A stretch of 64,000 nt of DNA from Sphingobium scionense (GTDB lineage: Bacteria; Pseudomonadota; Alphaproteobacteria; Sphingomonadales; Sphingomonadaceae), in contig NZ_JACIEU010000006.1 of the NCBI RefSeq assembly GCF_014197035.1, positions 186,001 through 250,000 of the forward strand, written 5' to 3'. A program made the position numbers and the translations under genes. Positions 53,586 through 61,624 of the stretch are shown here, piece after piece. Positions within the stretch are counted from its first letter, which is position 1; each line of letters starts with the position of its first letter. The notes beneath the pieces are model-generated. The model ran no database searches. It was not told the origin of the DNA and was given only the letters and a program-made list of their open reading frames with translations.

Positions 53586-54073
53586 GCCGCCTCTCCCAGG
53601 AACGCCGCATGCATCGCGGCGCTGTCCAGCTTCTGCATCGTCATCATCGACTGCATCATGCGGGCAATGCCGGCCCGGTCGCCGGTATGATAATTGTCCA
53701 TGATCTGGCGCGTAACCAGCTGCCAGGAGAGGCCATATTTGTCGGTCACCCAGCCGCACGGGCCGGCCGTGCCGCCATCACCGGTCAGCCGGTCGAAATA
53801 GCCATCCAACTCGGCCTGGTCCGCGCACGCCACCGACAGCGATATCGCCTCGTCAAAGCTGAATTGCGGCCCGCCGTTCAGCGCCTGATAGCTTTGCCCG
53901 AACAGGCTGAACTCGACCAGCAGCACGCTCCCGCCCGGCAGCGGCGAAGGCGACGGATTGACCTCGGGATAATAGCTCACATGGTCGACCGACCCGCCGA
54001 ACAGCGAAACATAATAATGCGCAGCTTCCTCGGCCTGGCCGTCGAACCACAGGCAGGGGGAAATCTTGTCCAT
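53582..54073 (-). CDS. VOC family protein (PhnB-like)
   Basis: 163 residues. MDKISPCLWFDGQAEEAAHYYVSLFGG, VLLVEFSLFGQSYQALNGGP and GPCGWVTDKYGLSWQLV are the marks of the PhnB/3-demethylubiquinone-methyltransferase-like branch of the glyoxalase superfamily. It starts and ends with 3- to 4-base overlaps with its neighbours, so translation is coupled. Function unknown; possibly a metal-independent binding protein. Confidence 0.87.
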   Translation of the reverse strand: MDKISPCLWFDGQAEEAAHYYVSLFGGSVDHVSYYPEVNPSPSPLPGGSVLLVEFSLFGQSYQALNGGPQFSFDEAISLSVACADQAELDGYFDRLTGDGGTAGPCGWVTDKYGLSWQLVTRQIMDNYHTGDRAGIARMMQSMMTMQKLDSAAMHAAFLGEAA

Positions 54074-54864
54074 CACCCCTCTCCCTTGCTGCCGACCAGC
54101 GCGAACATCGCGCCCTGCGGATCGGTCGCCTGGATGATCCAGGCGCCGCCCGGCACCTCCATCGGCCCCTGCAGCACGCTGCCGCCACCCGCGCTCACCC
54201 GCGCGACCGCCGCGTCAATGTCGCCGACGGTGAAATAGAACAGCCATAGCGGCACCGGCATCATCGGCGGCACCGGCATGATGCCACCGGTCATGCCGTC
54301 AAAGTCCGTCGAGCCGGTCTGCGAGACAAGCTGATAGCTGCCCATCTCGCCCATATCCATGGCCTCGCCCTTGGTCCAACCCAGCGCCCCGGTATAGAAG
54401 GCCAGATCCTTGTCGAAATCGCCGGCATATAGCTCGTGCCAGCCGACATGGCCCGGCGCCATCGGCGGCGGCGCATCCATCCCCTCGGGGCTCGATCCCT
54501 TGAGCAGCATGAACACCGCGCCGCCCGGATCGGCCATCACCGCAAAGCGGCCGACGCCCGGAATATCCTCGGGCGGCCGCTTCACGCTGCCGCCGGCCGC
54601 GCTCAGCCGTTCGGCATCCGCATCGACATCGGCCGACCCGACATAGCCGCCCCACCAGGGCGTCATGCCGCAATCCTTCGCCTCGGCCGGGATCGCCATC
54701 ACCCCGCCCAGCGGCCCGGCGCTGCCGCTGACGACATTATAATCGCCATCGGGGCCGAACGGCTGGGCCGTCCAGCCGACGACATCGCCATAGAAAGCCA
54801 GCGCCGCCGCGGGATCGCTGGTCATCAGTTCATACCAGAAGAATTTGCCGCTAAAGTCGGTCAT
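54073..54864 (-). CDS. Two-domain VOC (glyoxalase-like) protein
   Basis: 263 residues with two VOC units: GKFFWYELMTSDPAAALAFYGDVVGW at the start and GHVGWHELYAGDFDKDLAFYTGALGW near residue 130. Each has the beta-alpha-beta-beta-beta pattern, and GRFAVMADPGGAVFML and GAWIIQATDPQGAMFAL close them. Related to proteins annotated as hydroxylase-like (CFP30B) VOC proteins. Upstream member of the run ending with the SRPBCC gene. Confidence 0.87.
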   Translation of the reverse strand: MTDFSGKFFWYELMTSDPAAALAFYGDVVGWTAQPFGPDGDYNVVSGSAGPLGGVMAIPAEAKDCGMTPWWGGYVGSADVDADAERLSAAGGSVKRPPEDIPGVGRFAVMADPGGAVFMLLKGSSPEGMDAPPPMAPGHVGWHELYAGDFDKDLAFYTGALGWTKGEAMDMGEMGSYQLVSQTGSTDFDGMTGGIMPVPPMMPVPLWLFYFTVGDIDAAVARVSAGGGSVLQGPMEVPGGAWIIQATDPQGAMFALVGSKGEG

Positions 54865-54896
54865 CGTCTTTCTCCGGAATGCGATATTGGGAAAGG

Positions 54897-55259
54897 TCAG
54901 GCGCTTTCGTCGACCAGCACCTCGAACCCGCCATAGATCAGCCGCGCGCCAATGAAGGGCATGTCCTCGCCCTCCTTGGGCTGCATGCGTTCATCCTTCA
55001 TCACCTTTTCGGCGCCGGCATCGCGGGTCGCCTTGTCGGGCCATTCGATCCAGGAGAAGACGACCTCCTCATCCTCCTGCGCAATCACGGCGGTGCGGAA
55101 ATCATTGACCTTGCCGGGCTTGATATCGTTGCCCCAGCATTCGACCACGCGCAGCGCGCCATATTCGATGAAGATCGGCGCGGCAAAGGCCGCCAATTCC
55201 CGATATCGTTCCCTGTTACCCTTGGGCACCGGGATCACGAACCCGTCCATATAGCTCAT
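54897..55259 (-). CDS. DUF1428 family protein (YbaA-like)
   Basis: 120 residues: MSYMDGFVIPVPKGNRERYRELA, RVVECWGNDIKPGKVNDFRTAV, VVFSWIEWPDKATRDAGAEKVM. This is the small ferredoxin-like family DUF1428 with unknown function, often beside VOC and SRPBCC genes. GGAGAGAG precedes the start. Confidence 0.9.
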   Translation of the reverse strand: MSYMDGFVIPVPKGNRERYRELAAFAAPIFIEYGALRVVECWGNDIKPGKVNDFRTAVIAQEDEEVVFSWIEWPDKATRDAGAEKVMKDERMQPKEGEDMPFIGARLIYGGFEVLVDESA

Positions 55260-55289
55260 CGTCTCTCTCCTTGTGCAAGGTCGTCGACA

Positions 55290-55736
55290 TCAGGCGTCGG
55301 CAGTTTCTCCCTGGCTCGCGGCCATCGCGGCGGCGACATCCATCCACATCACTTCCCAGATATGGCCGTCCAGATCGGCAAAGTTGCGGCCATACATGAA
55401 GCCATGATCCTGCTTGGGGTTCGGCTCGGTCCCGCCCGCCGCCAGCGCCCTGTCCACCGTCGCGTCCACCGCGTCCCGGCTCGTCTCGCTCAAACACAGC
55501 AGAACCTGTGCGGTTTCATGGGCATTGGGGATCTTGCGCGGGGTAAAGCCGGCGAACCGCGCATGGGTCAGCAGCATCGCGTGGATCGTCTCGGAAAAAC
55601 TGATCATCTGCGCGCTGTCATCGGCAAAATCATTGTTCCGCACGGCGCCGACCGCTTCATAAAAGGCGATCGCGGCGGACAGATCGGTGACGGGCAGGTT
55701 GACGAAGATCATCTTCGGCGCGGGTGCATCGGCCAT
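55290..55736 (-). CDS. VOC family protein
   Basis: 148 residues from the ATG at 55736, with GAGGAGAG upstream. KMIFVNLPVTDLSAAIAFYEAVG at the start and YGRNFADLDGHIWEVMWMD near the end are typical of single-domain VOC proteins. First gene of the run and divergent from the HxlR regulator at 55850, which probably controls the whole operon. Confidence 0.88.
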   Translation of the reverse strand: MADAPAPKMIFVNLPVTDLSAAIAFYEAVGAVRNNDFADDSAQMISFSETIHAMLLTHARFAGFTPRKIPNAHETAQVLLCLSETSRDAVDATVDRALAAGGTEPNPKQDHGFMYGRNFADLDGHIWEVMWMDVAAAMAASQGETADA

Positions 55737-55849
55737 CGTCTCTCTCCTCATGCTTTCATGGCGGCTCGCACCCTGGCTTGAGTCGCCGACTTGAACTTTG
55801 TGCGCCCGAAGATTATATTATGCAACAGACAAGTTAGAAAAGATAACCA

Positions 55850-56545
55850 ATGAGTCCCAACCCGCGCAAACGCGCCTATCAGGATGGCTGTGCCACCGCC
55901 CATGCGCTCGATCTGATCGGCGATCGCTGGGCGATGCCGATCATGCGGGAATTGCTGCTCGGTCCCAAGCGCTTCACCGACCTGCGCGCCAGCCTGCCCG
56001 GAATCAGCGCCAATGTGCTGACCCAGCGGCTGGAGGAACTGGAAGCGGCCAGCATCCTTGTCCGCCGCCGCCTGCCCCCGCCCGCCGCCAGCCAGATTTA
56101 CGAGCTGACCGAATGGGGCCGCGAGTCGGAAATATTGTTCATGGTGCTGGGCCGCTGGGCCTGCCGATCGCCCACGATGCAGCCGGGCATGCCGATGAGC
56201 CAGGTGTCGGTGGTGATGTCGATGCGCACGATGATCGACCGGGCCGCGATCGGCGATCTGGATGCGGCCATCGGCTTCCGCTTCGGCGAGGAGGCATTTC
56301 GCGCCACGCTCCATGATGGCGATTTCACCATCGGCCGGGGCGAAGCAGCCGGGGCGGATGTGATCTTTACCGGCGACCAGAATGCGCTCGCTGCCATCGT
56401 CTATGGTGGCCAGTCCTTCGCCGCGATGGCGCCGGCCCTGCAGGTGGAGGGCGACCGGGCACTGGCGGAACAGTTCGTCCGCCTCTTCCCCCTGCCGCCC
56501 AAAGCGCCCTCGACGGTCAGCCCGGCGACGCCAGCTTCATCATGA
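55850..56545 (+). CDS. HxlR-family transcriptional regulator with SCP2-like C-terminal domain
   Basis: 231 residues. The N-terminal winged helix (CATAHALDLIGDRWAMPIMRELL, GPKRFTDLRASLPGISANVLTQRLEEL) is typical HxlR. Residues about 130-215 look like a sterol-carrier-like fold (FRFGEEAFRATLHDGDFTIGRG), which may bind a ligand. It is divergent from the VOC/DUF1428/SRPBCC run and likely controls it. Its 3' end overlaps the sugE gene (converging) by 29 bases. Confidence 0.88.
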   Translation: MSPNPRKRAYQDGCATAHALDLIGDRWAMPIMRELLLGPKRFTDLRASLPGISANVLTQRLEELEAASILVRRRLPPPAASQIYELTEWGRESEILFMVLGRWACRSPTMQPGMPMSQVSVVMSMRTMIDRAAIGDLDAAIGFRFGEEAFRATLHDGDFTIGRGEAAGADVIFTGDQNALAAIVYGGQSFAAMAPALQVEGDRALAEQFVRLFPLPPKAPSTVSPATPASS

Positions 56546-56837
56546 CAAGGCCCGACAGGATCAGCGCCGCCGCCGCCAGCCGCGCCGGGCTGATCGCCTC
56601 ACCCAAAAAGGCGACACCGACGGCAAAGGCGCCCAGCGCGCCAATCCCGGTCCAGATCATATAGGCGGTGCCCAGCGGCAGGCTGCGCATCGCCATCGAC
56701 AACAGGCCGAAACTGGCGATCATCGCGATGAGGGTGATGAGGCTCGGCACCAGCCGGGTAAAGCCATGCGACTGCTTCATCGCAAAGGCCCAGACGATTT
56801 CCAGCAATCCGGCAAAAAACAGGGCAATCCAGGCCAT
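56517..56837 (-). CDS. sugE: SugE/Gdx-type small multidrug resistance transporter
   Basis: 106 residues with four membrane helices. MAWIALFFAGLLEIVWAFAMKQS holds the essential membrane glutamate (Glu13). AMRSLPLGTAYMIWTGIGALGA and GEAISPARLAAAALILSGLV complete the fold. The Gdx branch exports guanidinium in exchange for protons; the branch is suggested by the motif around Glu13, not proven. A hairpin with an ACGG loop lies in its leader (see findings). Confidence 0.9.
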   Translation of the reverse strand: MAWIALFFAGLLEIVWAFAMKQSHGFTRLVPSLITLIAMIASFGLLSMAMRSLPLGTAYMIWTGIGALGAFAVGVAFLGEAISPARLAAAALILSGLVMMKLASPG

Positions 56838-56861
56838 GATGGCGCTCCTTCAAGAGGGGCG

Positions 56862-56875
56862 CCGGGCCGTCCCGG
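56862..56875 (-). promoter_or_regulatory. ACGG tetraloop hairpin in the sugE leader (possible guanidine-II half-site)
   Basis: On the minus strand CCGGG-ACGG-CCCGG forms a perfect 5-pair stem with the ACGR loop that marks each hairpin of guanidine-II (mini-ykkC) riboswitches. It ends 24 bases before the sugE start. The second ACGR hairpin that the class requires was not found. Confidence 0.3.
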
Positions 56876-56966
56876 ACTTGAAACCCGCATCGCGGGGGGA
56901 GGACGTGGCCTCGCTTGACGAAGCCCAGATAGTCCTCCCCCATGCAGGAGGCAAGCTTTGCGGGCG

Positions 56967-57707
56967 TCAATGCGCCCCGTTCAGCATCCCGAACACCTGG
57001 TCGAACTCGCCGCGCCTGGTCGCCTCGCTCAGGAACTTGACCCGCTCGACATGGATTTCGGCCGGGGTCGGCTCCTGCCGCAACAGGCCCATCGTCTCGC
57101 TGATGAAATCGGCGAGCGGCATCATCTGCGGATTGTCGGCATGGCCGGGCATCAGGTCGGTCTGCACGCCCGGCGGGACGATCTCCACCACATCGACGCT
57201 GGTGCCCTTGAGCTGCTCGCGCATCGCCAGCGACCAGCCATGGATCGCCGCCTTGGTCGCGCTGTAAGTCGGCGTCGCCGCCAGCGGGACGAAGGCCAGG
57301 CCCGACGACACGGTCAGGATCGTCGCGCTCGGCTGGGCCAGCAGGTGCGGCAGCAGTGCATGGGTCAGGCGGATAGGTCCGAGCAGATTGGTGGCGACCG
57401 TCGCCTCGGCGATGGCGAGGTCGATCTGATCCTCCGCCACCATGATCCCGGCATTGAGCAGCACCGCGTCGAGCGCCGGGAAATCGGCGACCAGCTTTTC
57501 CGCGAAGGCCGGGATCGCCGCCGGATTTTCCATGTCGATCACCATCGACGCCATGCCGGGGTGGGCTGCGACGACCTCATCGAGCGCCGCCTGCCGCCGT
57601 CCGGCGATGATGACCTGGTTGCCCGCTGCGTGGAATTCATGGGCCAGCGCCGCGCCGATGCCGGAACCGCCGCCGGTGATGAGGATGGTATTGCCGGAAT
57701 TTTTCAT
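56967..57707 (-). CDS. Short-chain dehydrogenase/reductase (DltE-like)
   Basis: 246 residues from the ATG at 57707 with AGGAG upstream. NAD(P)-binding TILITGGGSGIGAALAHEFH; active-site Tyr and Lys in YSATKAAIHGWSLAMREQL; Ser in LTVSSGLAF; NAG motif VLLNAGIMV. An oxidoreductase of the classical SDR type, similar to those annotated DltE. Substrate not evident. Divergent from the HxlR gene at 57882, which may regulate it. Confidence 0.9.
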   Translation of the reverse strand: MKNSGNTILITGGGSGIGAALAHEFHAAGNQVIIAGRRQAALDEVVAAHPGMASMVIDMENPAAIPAFAEKLVADFPALDAVLLNAGIMVAEDQIDLAIAEATVATNLLGPIRLTHALLPHLLAQPSATILTVSSGLAFVPLAATPTYSATKAAIHGWSLAMREQLKGTSVDVVEIVPPGVQTDLMPGHADNPQMMPLADFISETMGLLRQEPTPAEIHVERVKFLSEATRRGEFDQVFGMLNGAH

Positions 57708-57782
57708 GAGGAAAGCTCCTTTGACCGAAGCATCGCGCGTAAAAGTGGGAACCGGTTTTACGCTGAGCGATGCGTTACAAAA

Positions 57783-57802
57783 AACTGGAGCATGCTCCAG
57801 TT
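57783..57802. promoter_or_regulatory. Perfect 20-base palindrome between the SDR and HxlR genes
   Basis: AACTGGAGCA and TGCTCCAGTT meet without a gap. Its place between two divergent starts suits an HxlR operator. However, it follows GTGGGAACCGGTTTTAC, which resembles a repeated alphaproteobacterial extragenic sequence, so it may be part of that repeat. Confidence 0.5.
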
Positions 57803-57881
57803 GCTTGCCGATCAATTTAATCCCACACTCTCTTTTGGAAAGAAGGCACCAAAAAGTGCCATAGGCACCCAAAGGTAAGAA

Positions 57882-58319
57882 ATGGCAAATCCTCTGGAAT
57901 CCCGCTTCGCCACCGCCGAAATAGCGGCGGCCGAGCAGTATCTCGACCATGATCCGCCGACCGAACTCGATCCGCGGGTGGAGCGACTCGTCAATGAACT
58001 GATCGGCCGGGTCGCCGACAAATGGACGATGCTGATCCTGGAATTGCTGGAGGAGCGCGGCACGCTGCGCTTTACCGAGGTCGGCCGCGCGGTCGAGGGG
58101 ATCAGCCAGAAGATGCTGACCCAGACGCTGCGCCAGATGGAGCGCGACGGTCTGCTCACCCGCACCGTCCATCCGGTCGTGCCGCCGCGCGTCGACTATG
58201 CCCTCACCCCGCTCGGCAACAGCCTCAGCGCCGCCTTCTGCGGCGTATGGGTCTGGGCCGAACGCAATCTCGCCACGGTCGAGGATGCCCGCGCCCGCTT
58301 CGACGCGCGCGACGCCTGA
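57882..58319 (+). CDS. HxlR-family transcriptional regulator
   Basis: 145 residues. Winged helix with ELIGRVADKWTMLILELLEERGTLRF, EGISQKMLTQTLRQMERDGLLTR and VDYALTPLGNSL. No cysteine in the N-terminal region that would point to redox or aldehyde sensing. Probably regulates the divergent SDR gene. Confidence 0.9.
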   Translation: MANPLESRFATAEIAAAEQYLDHDPPTELDPRVERLVNELIGRVADKWTMLILELLEERGTLRFTEVGRAVEGISQKMLTQTLRQMERDGLLTRTVHPVVPPRVDYALTPLGNSLSAAFCGVWVWAERNLATVEDARARFDARDA

Positions 58320-58326
58320 CCGGCGA

Positions 58327-59262
58327 TCAGGTTTCGGGCGGCGCGGGAACCGGCTGCAACGGCAATCTGGGCGCCTGCACCTGCGGCTGGGTCGGCACCA
58401 CCGGCGGCGGCGCGCTCGGCGTTGCCGGAACAGACGGGGCCGGAGCAGACTGGGCCGGAGCAGCAGGCGCGGGCACGGAAGCCGGCGCATCGGGCAGGAT
58501 CATGTCCGACGGCCGCTGCATCGGCGTGGCCGGCACCTGCCCCATCGGCGCGGGCGCGGTCGGCGCCGGCGGTTCATGGTCGTTCAGATCATCGCCGCCG
58601 ACCGGGCCGACCAGCTTCACCGTCGCGCCGAAGCGCTTGCGCCACTCCTCCAGCCGCCGCAGATAATCCTCATATTCCGCCCAGAAATCGCGGAAGGGCT
58701 GCTCCAGCTCATCCAGCGCCTTGGGCGCATAGGCGGCCAGCGCCTCGGGCGTCAGCCCGTTGATGATCGTCATCGTCGCCACAGCCTTCTGGCAAAAGGC
58801 CTTCTGGGCCGGCGGCAGGGCGAAGAAATTATAGACCAGCGTATTGAGCACCTCGCGCATGCGGATCGCGCTGCTGCCGTAACGCTGCTGATAGCTGGCC
58901 TCCAGCGTGTCGTTCGCCCGCTTCAGCGACGCGCCATGCACGCTCAGCATCTGGTTATACAATATGCGCGTCTGGCCATTGGTCTCGGTACAGGCCAGTG
59001 CCGCAACGTTCAGCCCCATGCGCACATGCCACAGCGCCTGGTCGCCCTGGGAATCGCGATTGGGGGTAATGAACTTCCCGGCCTCGTCCTTGTCCGGCGG
59101 CACCATGTCGGGCGCGGAATAGCGTGGCGGGGTCGGCATGACCGTCGGCACCACTGCCGGCGGCGGCGTGGGCGGCACCTGCTTCACCGGCGTCGCACAG
59201 GCCGCAAGCGCCATCAGGGCGAGCAGCGACAGGCGGGAAGACAGGGAACGTGGCAGAAACAT
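58327..59262 (-). CDS. Predicted lipoprotein with Pro-rich tail, paralogue A
   Basis: 311 residues from the ATG at 59262. Lipoprotein signal MFLPRSLSSRLSLLALMALAAC. The core (about residues 55-215) has ALWHVRMGLNVAALACTETN, RILYNQMLSVHGASLKRANDTL and LNTLVYNFFALPPAQKAFCQKA, and is clearly homologous to the gene at 59463. The tail is Pro/Ala-rich. Conserved cysteines may pair. Unrecognised family, apparently envelope-associated; the pair arose by tandem duplication. Confidence 0.75.
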   Translation of the reverse strand: MFLPRSLSSRLSLLALMALAACATPVKQVPPTPPPAVVPTVMPTPPRYSAPDMVPPDKDEAGKFITPNRDSQGDQALWHVRMGLNVAALACTETNGQTRILYNQMLSVHGASLKRANDTLEASYQQRYGSSAIRMREVLNTLVYNFFALPPAQKAFCQKAVATMTIINGLTPEALAAYAPKALDELEQPFRDFWAEYEDYLRRLEEWRKRFGATVKLVGPVGGDDLNDHEPPAPTAPAPMGQVPATPMQRPSDMILPDAPASVPAPAAPAQSAPAPSVPATPSAPPPVVPTQPQVQAPRLPLQPVPAPPET

Positions 59263-59462
59263 CAACTACTCCGACGACCTGGCCCGGCAAACATGCCGGG
59301 CATTTCCACCGGAGGAAATATGCTTAATGCGCGGCCGGCAACGACCCCGCCCCTGGTTCACGACTGAACACCCGCCCGGCTGCTGTTAAAAGCCCGCTAT
59401 CCCAATTGGTTGCAACGCAGCAAGCCGGCGACGGCGAAAAAGGGCGGAAAAGCCGATTTTTC

Positions 59463-60221
59463 TCAGTCGGCCCGCGCCAGCAGGCGGGGCAGCGTCCCCT
59501 TCGGTGCGATGACCCCATCATCGGCGATCAGGTCCGCCCGGCTCAGCCGCACCTCCAGCACCACCGGCGCCATCGCCAGCGCCCGCCCCGAACGCCAGGC
59601 CGCCAGATTGCTCTGATAGCGGGCATAGGCATCATAGAAATCGGTGAACGGCTTTTCCAGCGCTGCCAGCCCAGCCGGCGCATAGGCCAGCAACTGGTCC
59701 GCCGGCAGGCTGTTGACGGTCGCGCCCACGCGCACCGCCTCTGCGCAGAAGGCCGCCTGAACCGGCGGGAGCGCGAAGAAATTATAGACCACGGTATTCA
59801 GCCGCTCGCGCTGCGGGATCGCCGCCCCGCCGAACTGCGCCTTATATTCCCCCTCGACCTGCGCATTGGCCCGCGTCAGCGCGGCCCTGTGCCGAGCCAG
59901 TAACTGGTTATATTGCAGCCGCGCCGCGTCGCCGCTCCCCTGGCAGGACAGGGCCGCCACATTCAGCGCCATGCGCATATGCCACAGCGTCGCCGGCCCG
60001 CTCAGGTCGCGGTTGGGCGTCACGCGCTGACCATCGACCCCGATCGACGGTATCTGCATATTGGCCGTCGCCCCCAGCGGCGGCAGCGGCTGCGGCACGG
60101 GCTGTGCCTGCACGGGCACTGGCGGCGGCGCAACCGCCACCTCCTTCTGCCCCGCGCAGCCCGACAGCAGCGCAATCCCGGTGAGCGGGCACAATAGCAG
60201 GCGACGGATCGAGGCACGCAT
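59463..60221 (-). CDS. Predicted lipoprotein, paralogue B
   Basis: 252 residues from the ATG at 60221. Lipoprotein signal ending LTGIALLSGC. The core TLWHMRMALNVAALSCQGSG, RLQYNQLLARHRAALTRANA and LNTVVYNFFALPPVQAAFCAEA matches paralogue A along about 150 residues. It lacks the long Pro-rich tail. The two genes are 200 bases apart on the same strand. Function unknown. Confidence 0.75.
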   Translation of the reverse strand: MRASIRRLLLCPLTGIALLSGCAGQKEVAVAPPPVPVQAQPVPQPLPPLGATANMQIPSIGVDGQRVTPNRDLSGPATLWHMRMALNVAALSCQGSGDAARLQYNQLLARHRAALTRANAQVEGEYKAQFGGAAIPQRERLNTVVYNFFALPPVQAAFCAEAVRVGATVNSLPADQLLAYAPAGLAALEKPFTDFYDAYARYQSNLAAWRSGRALAMAPVVLEVRLSRADLIADDGVIAPKGTLPRLLARAD

Positions 60222-60305
60222 GGACGGTCTCCGGCAAATCTGATGCCGCAAACCATGCCCGATATTGGTTAAAAGCCGATAAAGCCTGTTTTTCAGGCGC
60301 AGGGA

Positions 60306-61319
60306 TCAGGCCGCGCGACGCTCCAGCGCCGTGGCGGCCTGCACCATCAGTTCGGCGATGATGTCGGCGACGGGCTCTTCCTTGGTCACCATGCCGACCG
60401 ACTGGCCCGCCATCAGCGACCCGCCCTCGACATCGCCGTCGATCACCGCACGGCGCAGCGCACCGGCCCAGAAATGCTCGATCTGCAACTGCGCTTCCAT
60501 CATGTCGACCGCGCCCTGATCCAGCAGGTTGGCGACCTCGCGCTGCTTGGCGGTGAAATTCTCCATGCCCGCATTCTTGAGCGAGCGCACCGGGATCACC
60601 GGCAGGCGCGGGTCGATCTGCACGCTGGCAATGGCATCGCGCGCCGACGCGCGGAAGAAGGCCTTCTTGAACGCGGGATGGGCGATGCTCTCGCTCGCAC
60701 AGGCAAAGCGCGTACCCAGTTGCACGCCGGCCGCGCCCATTTCCAGATAGGCGGCGATCGCCTCGCCCCGGCCGATGCCGCCGGCGACGAACACCGGAAC
60801 CTGCTCCGCCATTTCGGGCAGGATTTCCTGCGCCAGCACGCTGGTCGCGACCGGGCCGATATGGCCGCCTGCCTCCATGCCCTCGACCACCAGCGCGTCG
60901 ACGCCCGATCGCACCAGCTTCTTCGCCAGCGCCAGCGCGGGCGCGAAACAGATCAGCTTGGCGCCATTAGCCTTGATCGCCTCGATGCTGCCCTTGGGCG
61001 GCAGGCCACCGGCCAGCACCACATGGCTCACGTCATGCCTGGCGCACACCGCGATCAGGTCGAACAGCTGCGGATGCATGGTGATCAGGTTCACGCCGAA
61101 CGGCTTGGCAGTCAGCGCCTTGGTCGCCGCAATCTCCGCGTCCAGCAATTCGGGCGTCATCGCGCCACAGGCGATCACGCCGAAACCGCCGGCGTTCGAG
61201 ATCGCCGATACCAGGTGCCGCTCGCTGACCCAGCTCATCGCCCCGCACAGGATCGCCGTCTCGCAGCCGAGAAATTCGGTGCCGCGGGCCATCAGGGAAG
61301 CGAGTTTGGCAGTGGTCAT
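60306..61319 (-). CDS. Nitronate monooxygenase (2-nitropropane dioxygenase-like)
   Basis: 337 residues from the ATG at 61319. FMN-dependent TIM-barrel enzyme that oxidises nitronates. ILCGAMSWVSERHLVSAISNAGGFGVIA at the start, the FMN and substrate loop EGMEAGGHIGP at about residues 140-150, VFVAGGIGRGEAIAAYLEMGAAGVQLGTRF near 180-210. The conserved His of class I and II enzymes is in the AGGHIG stretch. It detoxifies compounds such as propionate-3-nitronate in known members; the physiological substrate here is unknown. Confidence 0.87.
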   Translation of the reverse strand: MTTAKLASLMARGTEFLGCETAILCGAMSWVSERHLVSAISNAGGFGVIACGAMTPELLDAEIAATKALTAKPFGVNLITMHPQLFDLIAVCARHDVSHVVLAGGLPPKGSIEAIKANGAKLICFAPALALAKKLVRSGVDALVVEGMEAGGHIGPVATSVLAQEILPEMAEQVPVFVAGGIGRGEAIAAYLEMGAAGVQLGTRFACASESIAHPAFKKAFFRASARDAIASVQIDPRLPVIPVRSLKNAGMENFTAKQREVANLLDQGAVDMMEAQLQIEHFWAGALRRAVIDGDVEGGSLMAGQSVGMVTKEEPVADIIAELMVQAATALERRAA

Positions 61320-61624
61320 AAGTTCAGCCTTCAAGAATCAAAAAGCATCCCCGAACGCGATGTCCGGGGATGGTAAAGAGAGTCACCTGACTTTCTGCAA
61401 TCCGCCTTTGCGGGGATAACACCGAAAGTAAAGAGCAACTCGGCTTGATCGATATTTGGCTCAGGCCGAGCCGAAAATGGTGCCTTTCGAGAACCTCGGG
61501 CCGAGTCACGTGCCTCGGCCCGACGCAGCGTGCTTAAAGCACGTGAGCACCGGAAGCGGAGAAAGTTGAAACGAGGCACGTGACTCGTTTCAACATTTGC
61601 AGGCCGGCCTCAGCCAAATAGCGA
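61320..61624. repeat. Intergenic region with two constant-loop hairpins
   Basis: No gene. Hairpin at 61496-61523: arms TCGGGCCGAG and CTCGGCCCGA around TCACGTGC. Hairpin at 61565-61594: arms GTTGAAACGAG and CTCGTTTCAAC around GCACGTGA, which is the complement of the first loop. Both stems are perfect but unrelated in sequence apart from the GAG/CTC next to the loop. A small CGTGCT-TAA-AGCACG hairpin lies between them. Confidence 0.75.
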
